From NCBI GenBank assembly GCA_031291755.1, contig JARLIK010000015.1:1-57413 (forward strand): a DNA stretch of 57,413 nucleotides, written 5' to 3'. Both the position numbers and the translations under genes were made by a program. Positions 18,203 through 25,647 of the stretch are shown here, in pieces. The notes beneath the pieces were generated by a model, which ran no database searches, had not been told where the DNA came from, and saw nothing but the letters and a program-made list of their open reading frames with translations. Position 1 is the stretch's first letter, and every line of letters starts with the position of its first letter. Origin of the DNA: Acidocella sp. (lineage in GTDB: Bacteria; Pseudomonadota; Alphaproteobacteria; Acetobacterales; Acetobacteraceae).

Positions 18203-20005
18203 ATGCTTGAGCAGGCAAAATCCGCCGAGTCGCCGCAGCGTTCCCATCATAAGTTCGGGGACTGGGTGATGCATGCGCCGCAGGCTTTCCGGGCCCTAGT
18301 GCGGGCCGATGAAATCTGGCTGGCGGTGCTTTCAGCGGTAGTCGGGGTGCTGGCCGGCTGCGGGGTAGCGGTGATCGATCTGACCACGAACATCATGCAC
18401 GCCAAATTATTTGCCTTGCCGATTGGCCAAGGGCTTTCAGAATCCGAAGCGATTGCGCCGCTTAGGGCATTTTTGGTGCCGGTGCTGGGTGGTGCGGTGC
18501 TGGGGGTTTCGCTGTGGGTGCTGACCAAATTGCGGCCCCGGCCTCTGGTGGACCCGGTGGAGGCCAATGCATTGTACGGCGGCCGGGTGTCATTGACTGA
18601 TAGCGTGATCGTGGCGGCGCAGACCGCCTGGTCGAACGGGGTGGGCGCCTCGGTGGGCATGGAGGCGGGGTTTGCCCAAATTGGCGCGGGTATCGCCTCG
18701 CGGTTGGGGCGCAGCTTCCGGTTGCGGCGCAATGATTTGAGGGTGCTGGTGGGGGCGGGCACAGCGGCGGCGATCGGCGGGGCATTCAATGCGCCTTTGT
18801 GCGGCGCCTTCTACGGGATCGAGCTAATCATTGGCGTTTATTCCATTACCACCTTGCCGTTTGTGGTGATCGCCGCACTGGCTGGGACGCTGACGACACA
18901 AATTCTGCTGGGCGGTACGCCGCCCTTGAACGTGACTTTGCCGTTGAGTGTACCGAGTACCGCCTATCCGCTGGTGCTGCTGCTTGGCATTTTCAGTGGC
19001 CTCGCCGGAATTGTCATCATGCGCGGGGTCACGGCGATTGAAAGCGGTTTTCGCCGTTCAGGTATTCCCATCTGGGCGCGGCCGGTGCTGGGTGGCGCGG
19101 TGGTGGGGCTGCTGGGCTGCATCACGCCAAAGGCGATGTCGTCCGGCCATTCGGCGCTGCATTCCGACATCGGGATAAGCTTTCCGTTTTTCATATTGCT
19201 GATGTTTTTTGTTCTCAAGGCTGTAGCATCGGCGTTTTCAATCGGTGCTGGGTTTCGCGGCGGCCTGTTTTTTGCCTCGCTGTTTCTGGGTGCGTTATTC
19301 GGCAAATTATTTGCTGGGCTGCTATTACTGCTGCCGGGCGCCGATATGATGCCGGTAGGGTTTTACGCGGTGGTGGGTATGAGCGCTCTGGCCACCGCGA
19401 TCGTGGGCGGGCCAATGACGATGACGTTTCTGGCATTGGAAAGTACCCAGAATTTTGAAGTAACAATGGCGGTTCTGGCCGCCTCGATTGTCTCCGCCAT
19501 CACGGTGCGACGGCTGTTTGGTTACTCTTTTGCAACTTGGCGGTTTCATCTGCGCGGCGAGACCATCAGGAGTGCGGCTGATATCGGCTGGATCAACAGC
19601 CTGACGGTGGGGCGGATGATGCGCCCGGTGCAGGCGCTGGTGCAGCAGGATATGGCGCTGGAAGCGTTCCGCCGTGACTACCCGCTGGGCGCTACGCACC
19701 GGGTGGTAGTGACTGATGCGGATAATCGTTATGTTGGCATTGCCTATCCGGCGGAAGCCTTTGGGCTCGATACGCAAGCCGGCGAGGTGAAGAACATTCT
19801 GCATCTTGGCGAGCATTTTTTATTGCCGGGCATGACCGTGAAGGAAGCGATCGCGGCGTTTGAGACCGCCGAGGCGGACTCGCTGGCGGTTTTGGACGAT
19901 GCTGCCACCCGCCAGGTGGTCGGATTGCTAACCGAGCAATATGCGCTGCGCCGGTATAACGAGCAACTTGACCGCCGGCGGCGGGAGTTATCCGGCGAAA
20001 TTTAA
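18203..20005 (+). CDS. ClC-family chloride channel/antiporter with CBS domain pair
   Basis: An integral membrane protein of 600 residues with about 10-12 helices and a C-terminal pair of CBS domains (from about residue 470, beginning RMMRPVQALV). Recognisable ClC blocks are FNAPLCGAFYGIEL, GAGFRGGLFFASLFLGALFG and GMSALATAIVGGPMTMTFLALE. The classical GSGIP and GREGP selectivity-filter motifs are altered. The second reads GMEAG, keeping the gating glutamate position. Ion selectivity therefore cannot be assumed; related branches include anion/proton exchangers. It diverges from ksgA with a 42-bp gap. The CBS pair suggests nucleotide-regulated gating. Confidence 0.85.
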   Translation: MLEQAKSAESPQRSHHKFGDWVMHAPQAFRALVRADEIWLAVLSAVVGVLAGCGVAVIDLTTNIMHAKLFALPIGQGLSESEAIAPLRAFLVPVLGGAVLGVSLWVLTKLRPRPLVDPVEANALYGGRVSLTDSVIVAAQTAWSNGVGASVGMEAGFAQIGAGIASRLGRSFRLRRNDLRVLVGAGTAAAIGGAFNAPLCGAFYGIELIIGVYSITTLPFVVIAALAGTLTTQILLGGTPPLNVTLPLSVPSTAYPLVLLLGIFSGLAGIVIMRGVTAIESGFRRSGIPIWARPVLGGAVVGLLGCITPKAMSSGHSALHSDIGISFPFFILLMFFVLKAVASAFSIGAGFRGGLFFASLFLGALFGKLFAGLLLLLPGADMMPVGFYAVVGMSALATAIVGGPMTMTFLALESTQNFEVTMAVLAASIVSAITVRRLFGYSFATWRFHLRGETIRSAADIGWINSLTVGRMMRPVQALVQQDMALEAFRRDYPLGATHRVVVTDADNRYVGIAYPAEAFGLDTQAGEVKNILHLGEHFLLPGMTVKEAIAAFETAEADSLAVLDDAATRQVVGLLTEQYALRRYNEQLDRRRRELSGEI

Positions 20006-20249
20006 GGATTTTTTGTAAGTTATTTAAATGGATAAATCTATTTTTTTAAATGGTAATTTAGTATATACGACCGAAAATCTTGAAAAATGTAAATAAAATG
20101 ATTTTTAGTCTACAAAAAAAATCTTTAAGCTGGTTCGTCCCGCTGAATTCCTCGAATAACGTTAATGTTATGTAAGTTTCTTCATCATTTTTCTTGCCAT
20201 TTTTGCATCGCACCGTTACGAGAGGTAGTTGCGAATTTAGGGGTTGTTA
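20006..20249. other. AT-rich intergenic region upstream of the secreted repeat protein
   Basis: 244 bases of markedly AT-rich DNA with several A and T runs, unlike the GC-rich flanks. It contains no credible coding frame. It probably holds the promoter of the gene starting at 20250; several TA-rich hexamers could serve as a -10 site, but none has a convincing -35. The composition is the kind targeted by xenogeneic silencers, which is an inference. Confidence 0.4.
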
Positions 20250-21746
20250 ATGGTTCAGTCGATTACAGTAATTGGGGGTACAAGTTCTGGTAACCTGACT
20301 GGACTGGTGACTGTTCCGCTTGATAACGCTAGCCCTTCAGGGTTCGTGAACAGCCTGCAAGCGCTGCTGGGTAGTAACGGCAGTACGGGTTATTCCGACT
20401 CGGTTAACGCCGGTGCGCTGTATCTCAATAATTTGAATGTTGCTGGCATTAACGGGGCGGTGGCGTTTGGAGCCAACAACACAACCGTGCCAGGTATTCT
20501 GGAACTGACGAATACCGATTCCACGGGATCGGTTCACTCTGGTTCGGCAAATATTTCTGGGGCGGTGCCGTCGAATTACAGCACGTTGATCGTGCAGGCG
20601 CCGGGTGGTGAGACGATTTCCGGAAACGGCAGCAATAATTTTCTGGCGGTGTTCGGCGGTAATTCCAGCGTGAACTTCAATGCCCCTGGTGGCAGCGGCA
20701 CGGTCGTGGCCTCGGGCAATGACAACCTTGCTTTAGGCGGTGGTGTGTGGTCCGTGGTTGGCGGAGACCTCGGCAACAACGTTCTAATCACCAATGCATC
20801 GAGCGTTTCCGCGACCTTGAATGGCGCAGGCAACAGCAGTGCCGGAGCCCCGAGCAATCAAATTGGATCGTACTCGCAAAATCTCTCGGTTTTATCGAAT
20901 GGTACAAACGATTTTATTATTACAGCGGCAGGTCAGAATACGGTTACTGTGACTGGTTTTGCAAACGTCTCGGATTATGGTGCGGCTGACACCGTTTATG
21001 CAACGGGTAGCGGCTCTGTAAACATGAGCTTCGGATCGCAAGGCGGTACGCTCGATTTTATCAATCAGAGTACATCGGCATCAAAAGTGAATGCGCAGGT
21101 CGATCCTGCTACCGGCCTGATTACGTCGCCCGGTAGTGTTACGGTATTTGGTGGCGCTGGTGGTGGTGTATATAACGGCGGCCATGATGGTAATAATTCG
21201 CTTGTCGGCGGATCCGGAGTGGTGACTTTGTACGGCGCCGGGATGACGAATTATCTTTATGCTGATGGTGCGGCCGCCGGCGGGCAGCAAAATTACTTAA
21301 ATGCGGTTTCGGGCACGAATGACACATTGATCGCCGGAAGCGGTACAACCAATAACACATTTGCCATGGGTACAGGTACCGATATTGTTTCAACCAACGG
21401 GTCTGGCCTCCAGGTGTTTGCCGTTGGTACGTCTGGCAGTGAAACATTGACAGGCTCTACGGTTGCGGGCGCGAATAATGTGTTCCTGTTTGATCAAACA
21501 ACCGCGCAGGGCGGCGGGACCGATATTATAACTAACTTTGCTTCTGCTTCCGGTGCGGAGGCATACATCAACTTCTTCGGTCAATCCACACCCTCGGTCA
21601 CGATCGCTGGGTTTGGCAGCATTGTTGGTGGGTATGGGGCGTTTGCGGGTACGGAAATTGCCCTTTCCAACGGTACCACGATCAAACTGCTCGGTGTGTC
21701 CGCTTCATCCTTTAATTCCTCAATTGTCGGTGGGACAACCTTCTAG
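20250..21746 (+). CDS. secreted beta-strand repeat protein (RTX-like, candidate type I secretion substrate)
   Basis: I do not recognise a named gene. The 498-residue product is Gly/Ser/Asn/Thr-rich and has no Cys or N-terminal signal peptide; it begins MVQSITVIGGTSSGN. Degenerate glycine-aspartate or glycine-asparagine turns recur about every 15-20 residues (GTNDTLIAGSG, GTGTDIV, GTSGSETLTG). They resemble relaxed RTX/hemolysin-type beta-rolls. The C-terminus (ISNGTT-like turn, then LLGVSASSF and a terminal Phe) resembles type I secretion signals. A surface or S-layer-like/adhesin role is inferred. The ATG at 20250 is chosen over a TTG two codons earlier. It sits behind an AT-rich promoter region and before a strong terminator, so it is a single-gene unit. 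No type I exporter is in the window. Confidence 0.6.
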   Translation: MVQSITVIGGTSSGNLTGLVTVPLDNASPSGFVNSLQALLGSNGSTGYSDSVNAGALYLNNLNVAGINGAVAFGANNTTVPGILELTNTDSTGSVHSGSANISGAVPSNYSTLIVQAPGGETISGNGSNNFLAVFGGNSSVNFNAPGGSGTVVASGNDNLALGGGVWSVVGGDLGNNVLITNASSVSATLNGAGNSSAGAPSNQIGSYSQNLSVLSNGTNDFIITAAGQNTVTVTGFANVSDYGAADTVYATGSGSVNMSFGSQGGTLDFINQSTSASKVNAQVDPATGLITSPGSVTVFGGAGGGVYNGGHDGNNSLVGGSGVVTLYGAGMTNYLYADGAAAGGQQNYLNAVSGTNDTLIAGSGTTNNTFAMGTGTDIVSTNGSGLQVFAVGTSGSETLTGSTVAGANNVFLFDQTTAQGGGTDIITNFASASGAEAYINFFGQSTPSVTIAGFGSIVGGYGAFAGTEIALSNGTTIKLLGVSASSFNSSIVGGTTF

Positions 21747-21827
21747 CCGGTGCAACGACGCTCCGGCTAGCTCGTCACTCATTTATGCCGGTTGTCTGGC
21801 CAAGGCCGGTGAATTGTGGCAATGTTT

Positions 21828-21865
21828 CAGCGCGCTCATAAGCATGAGCGCGCTGTTCTATATTT
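21828..21865 (+). terminator. rho-independent-type terminator after the secreted repeat protein
   Basis: A perfect 12-bp inverted repeat (21828-21839 with 21844-21855), loop AAGC, stem rich in GCGC, followed by the T-rich TTCTATATTT. It separates the repeat-protein gene from the methyltransferase gene. Confidence 0.8.
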
Positions 21866-21892
21866 AAATGATTCTATAAAAATGAGTGACTT

Positions 21893-22834
21893 ATGGACGT
21901 AGATGACTGCTGCTTTATGATCAGTGCCGCCACGAAGTTTTTCAGCTATATTCGTGTGGAGGGATATTTTTATTGTGCGACGGACACCTTAAAAGAGGTT
22001 CGCCTTGAAGGTAAAAAACTAGCGTTTGAGCGTAATGCGGTTGGAACGCCACACCCTGGGGTGGACAAGGATTTTGGTCCGAATAAGGGCTTTTTGATAT
22101 ATGCGATGCTCGGTGATGATGAGCTACACCCTAATTTTTTTGTAGTCTTTTACACATCGCACCGCCGCAGAATACGAGTGAGCCTCAGAGAGCTATGCGA
22201 TGAACGTAAGCGTGGTTTTGGTGGCCGGGAAATTGTGCATAAATTCATTGATTCCGTGAATGCGGCGCCGAGTGCGAAATTATTGGATATAGGTGGCCGT
22301 GATCGAAGCGGCTTTGATTTCAGTCAGCTGTTTCATAACGCAGAATGTACGGTTTTGGACGTACTGCCCGGCGATAATGTCGATGTGGTTGGTGATGCCC
22401 ACGCCATGTCCACCTTATTTCCCCCCAATTCATTCGATGCCATTTTTTCATCTTCGGTTTTTGAACATCTTCTGATGCCATGGGTCGTAGCCGCCGAAAT
22501 GTCAAGAATTCTCAAAATTGGTGGAACAGCCTTTATCGCCTCTCACCAAACAATGGGAATGCACGACCGGCCGTGGGATTTTTGGCGCTTTTCTGACACC
22601 GCCTGGGAGGGTTTGTTTAATAAGTTGACGGGCTTTGAGATCATTGCCACCGCCCTTGAAAATCCACAATTTATTACACCGTTCTTCATGGCCCCTGAAC
22701 AAGGTGACGGTCCACAGAACTCATATGGATTTGTTGGCTCTTCCGTGCTGGTCAAAAAAATCGCCGACCCGAAGGTTAATTGGGGGCCAATGCTTGCTTC
22801 GGATATCGTTGCTTCGTCATACCCAACAGTCTAG
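21893..22834 (+). CDS. SAM-dependent methyltransferase (class I)
   Basis: The 313-residue product has an N-terminal region of about 110 residues without a clear match. A methyltransferase type 11 core follows: KLLDIGGRDRSGFDF (SAM motif I, with GGRD instead of GxGxG), VDVVGDAHAM, then FDAIFSSSVFEHLLMPW and AAEMSRILKIGGTAFI. A WDFWRFSDTAWEGLF block follows, seen in methyltransferases encoded in sugar or surface glycan loci. Its neighbours are a secreted protein and a DUF2142 membrane protein, so modification of a surface glycan or lipid is the likely role (inference). Composition is AT-rich. A GAGTGA Shine-Dalgarno-like sequence precedes the ATG. Confidence 0.75.
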   Translation: MDVDDCCFMISAATKFFSYIRVEGYFYCATDTLKEVRLEGKKLAFERNAVGTPHPGVDKDFGPNKGFLIYAMLGDDELHPNFFVVFYTSHRRRIRVSLRELCDERKRGFGGREIVHKFIDSVNAAPSAKLLDIGGRDRSGFDFSQLFHNAECTVLDVLPGDNVDVVGDAHAMSTLFPPNSFDAIFSSSVFEHLLMPWVVAAEMSRILKIGGTAFIASHQTMGMHDRPWDFWRFSDTAWEGLFNKLTGFEIIATALENPQFITPFFMAPEQGDGPQNSYGFVGSSVLVKKIADPKVNWGPMLASDIVASSYPTV

Positions 22835-22849
22835 CCCAAGTTGTTATAG

Positions 22850-24325
22850 GTGAGACATCTAACTATTCGAGTTTTTTCAAAGTCCTCGCAGGGCGTAAGT
22901 TGGTTGCGAGAAGGAATTTCGAAAACAATTTTGTCGCGTGTTTTCATTTTGTTTGTATTTCCACTTGGACTTGTAATGTGTCTTATCACGCCACCTGGTC
23001 TTGTTAACGATGAACCAGCACAGATGGTTCGGGCGGAAGCATTATTGCACGGGGCTGTTATCGGTGAGCGGCAAGTAGAAACGACCGAAGATGGACGGAA
23101 CATAATTAGTGCTGGAGTTCGGGCTGATCCCGCTATAATCGGCGCCTGCGCGTCGGCTGCTCAACCATTTAATCAATCTGTTCTTGCAAAGATTATAAAT
23201 TTCCGGTGGACACATAAGAACGTCTTTATTGTACTTGACCCCATCGCAATTTATTTCCCAATTTTTTATGTTCCACCCGCGATTGGTATCAAGCTTACCC
23301 AAATAATGGGAGGCAGCCCCTATCAGGCGGTCTTCGCGGCTCGTATTGCCGCCTATCTTTTTTCTTCTTTTATCGGGTTGCTGGCGCTTATTATTGCGAG
23401 GCGTGGCCAGGCGATGATCTTTGTAACACTTGCCATGCCGATGACGGTGTCTTTGGCAGCCTCTTGCGATCCTGATGGACCTTTCATAGCTATGACAGCT
23501 CTTGCCGCGGCATTGATATCGCGGGGGATGTGGCGGCGGGGCGCAGCTTGTTTGGCTTTGGTGATTTTGGTGAAACCTCCTTACGCTTTATTTGCGCTGG
23601 CATATTTATTGCCAATCCCGCCAGTAAGGGCCTGGATAATGGAACGCCGAATGATGTTCCGGCGGTTTCGTGAAATGATGCTGATTATATTGCCTGCGGC
23701 ACTATGGTTTTTATATGCAATGTGGTTTGTCGCAGCGCCCGAGATCAGACCCGCTTATCATCCCGGGCCACTATGGCCAGGTGATCCGAATATCACACTT
23801 TACGCCACAAATGTCGCATCACAACTGCGCGTCGTTCTCGCCCATCCAGTCCAATTTCTGATGATGGTATGGAATGATTTTGCCATTAAGATTTATCGAA
23901 CAAACTTCATAGATTCAGCAATTGGTATTCTTGACTGGCTTAGAATTCGGTTGCCTGACACCTTGTATTCGTTATGGATGCTGGCGATCGGTGGAGCTGT
24001 CGTTGCTGATATACTTGTTGATACACCAACCGGGCCAGAATGGCGTGATACGCTGATGTTGTTTGGCATCATCGTTGGGACAGTGATCCTGATCTGGCTC
24101 TCACAATATTTGACTTGGACAAACGTAGGTATGACGCATATCGACGGTCCGCAAGGTCGGTACCTTTTACCTCTACTTCCCATTTTGGGTTTATCCCTGC
24201 CGCGGATCAGATTTGCCGGTGCTGCCATGATGCGCCGTATGGCGTTGACGTTGCCAATCTTTGCGGCATTTGTGACTTTGCTTATTTTGCCAGGTTGGAT
24301 GGCGATAAAGTTTTTCGTAAACTAA
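22850..24325 (+). CDS. DUF2142 multi-spanning membrane protein (GT-C-like)
   Basis: A 491-residue inner-membrane protein with about 11 hydrophobic helices. The first loop carries PPGLVNDEPAQMVRAEAL, with the Asp-Glu pair characteristic of DUF2142. The late block GPQGRYLLPLLPI is also typical. DUF2142 proteins look like GT-C glycosyltransferases that use lipid-linked sugars and often sit in polysaccharide loci; the substrate is unknown. The start is GTG at 22850, giving a basic leader before the first helix; no good ATG precedes the first loop. It follows the methyltransferase by 15 bases, so the two are probably cotranscribed. It is AT-rich compared with flanking genes. Confidence 0.78.
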   Translation: MRHLTIRVFSKSSQGVSWLREGISKTILSRVFILFVFPLGLVMCLITPPGLVNDEPAQMVRAEALLHGAVIGERQVETTEDGRNIISAGVRADPAIIGACASAAQPFNQSVLAKIINFRWTHKNVFIVLDPIAIYFPIFYVPPAIGIKLTQIMGGSPYQAVFAARIAAYLFSSFIGLLALIIARRGQAMIFVTLAMPMTVSLAASCDPDGPFIAMTALAAALISRGMWRRGAACLALVILVKPPYALFALAYLLPIPPVRAWIMERRMMFRRFREMMLIILPAALWFLYAMWFVAAPEIRPAYHPGPLWPGDPNITLYATNVASQLRVVLAHPVQFLMMVWNDFAIKIYRTNFIDSAIGILDWLRIRLPDTLYSLWMLAIGGAVVADILVDTPTGPEWRDTLMLFGIIVGTVILIWLSQYLTWTNVGMTHIDGPQGRYLLPLLPILGLSLPRIRFAGAAMMRRMALTLPIFAAFVTLLILPGWMAIKFFVN

Positions 24326-24345
24326 TATTTCGGGAATAATGCTTA

Positions 24346-24376
24346 GGGCGTGATCATATCGAAAATGATCACGCCC
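24346..24376. terminator. hairpin terminator between convergent DUF2142 and odhB genes
   Basis: A perfect 12-bp inverted repeat (24346-24357 with 24365-24376) with a 7-base loop lies in the convergent gap. It can fold on both strands. T-runs after it are weak, so it may be bidirectional but not strong. Confidence 0.6.
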
Positions 24377-24387
24377 GCATTTCCACC

Positions 24388-25617
24388 TTAAATCGCCAGC
24401 AGCAGCCGGCGGGGGTCTTCCAGGCTTTCCTTCACGCGCACCAGGAACGAGACCGCCTCGCGGCCGTCGATGATGCGGTGGTCGTAGGAGACGGCCAGAT
24501 ACATCATCGGGCGGATTTCCACCTTGCCGGCGATCGCCACCGGGCGGTCCTGGATTTTATGCATGCCCAAAATGGCCGATTGCGGCGGGTTCAAAATGGG
24601 CGTGCTCATCAGCGAGCCGTACACGCCGCCGTTGGTGATTGAGAAGGTGCCGCCGGAGAGCTGTTCCAGCTTGAGCGTGCCTTCCTTGGCGGCTTTGGCG
24701 AAGCCCGCAATGGCGGCTTCGATTTGCGCAATGCTCAGTTGGTCGGCGTCGCGGATCACCGGCACCACCAGCCCATTGGCGCCGCCGACGGCGATGCCCA
24801 TGTGGACGAAGTTTTTATAGATAATATCATCGCCATCGATCTCGGCATTCACCGCCGGGAATTCGGCCAAGGCGGCACACACGGCTTTCACAAAGAAGCC
24901 GTTGAAGCCCAGGCGCACGCCTTTGTGCTTTTTCTCGAAGGCTTCCTTGTATTCGGAACGTAAGCCCATAATCGCACTCATATCCACCTCGTTGAAGGTG
25001 GTGAGCATGGCAGCGGTGTTTTGGGCTTCCTTCAGGCGCGAGGCGATGGTTTTGCGCAGCCGCGTCATCTTCACGCGCTCTTCGCGCGCTTCGGTGGCGC
25101 GCGGCGCTTTGGCGGCTGCCGGAACCGCCGCAGGGGTGGGCTTGTTGACGAAGGCCAGCACATCGCCTTTCGAGATACGGCCATCCTTGGCGGAACCGGT
25201 GCCGATGTCGGCTGCGCTGAGGTTTTTTTCTTCCATCATCTTGGCGGCCGCCGGCAGCGGGGCGACGCCGGGGCGAGCCACCGGGCCAGGGGCACTCTGC
25301 TGGGCATGCACGCCAGGTGAGGCCACCGTGGCGGCCTTGGCCGCCGGCGGCGCAGCAGCCGCAACGGCGGTCGCAGACCCTGCGCCGCCGATGCGGCCCA
25401 GCAGCGCGCCAATTTCCACTTCGGCACCTTCAGGCGCAATGATCTCGGAGAGCACGCCGGCTTCAGAAGCATTGACCTCAACGGTCACCTTATCGGTTTC
25501 CAACTCCACCAGCGGTTCGTCGGCGGCCACATTATCCCCAACCTTTTTCATCCAGCGGGCGATGGTGGCGGTGGTGACACTTTCGCCAAGCGTCGGAACA
25601 GTAATGTCGGCGGCCAT
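24388..25617 (-). CDS. odhB: dihydrolipoyllysine-residue succinyltransferase (2-oxoglutarate dehydrogenase E2)
   Basis: The E2 core of the 2-oxoglutarate dehydrogenase complex, 409 residues. The N-terminal lipoyl domain carries the lipoylated lysine in [10 protein letters not shown] (about residue 43). An Ala/Pro linker follows, then a peripheral subunit-binding domain ([30 protein letters not shown]). The catalytic acyltransferase domain ends with [13 protein letters not shown], whose His and Asp are catalytic. It lies 30 bases downstream of sucA. No E3 (lpd) gene follows; the convergent terminator comes next, so E3 must be encoded elsewhere. Confidence 0.96.
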   Translation of the reverse strand: MAADITVPTLGESVTTATIARWMKKVGDNVAADEPLVELETDKVTVEVNASEAGVLSEIIAPEGAEVEIGALLGRIGGAGSATAVAAAAPPAAKAATVASPGVHAQQSAPGPVARPGVAPLPAAAKMMEEKNLSAADIGTGSAKDGRISKGDVLAFVNKPTPAAVPAAAKAPRATEAREERVKMTRLRKTIASRLKEAQNTAAMLTTFNEVDMSAIMGLRSEYKEAFEKKHKGVRLGFNGFFVKAVCAALAEFPAVNAEIDGDDIIYKNFVHMGIAVGGANGLVVPVIRDADQLSIAQIEAAIAGFAKAAKEGTLKLEQLSGGTFSITNGGVYGSLMSTPILNPPQSAILGMHKIQDRPVAIAGKVEIRPMMYLAVSYDHRIIDGREAVSFLVRVKESLEDPRRLLLAI

Positions 25618-25647
25618 GGGATACTCCTAAAATAGACTAAAGCTTCT

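Noticed and set aside
20244..20249. TTG as start of the secreted repeat protein
   Set aside because: The ATG two codons later is a better start and nothing conserved lies between.
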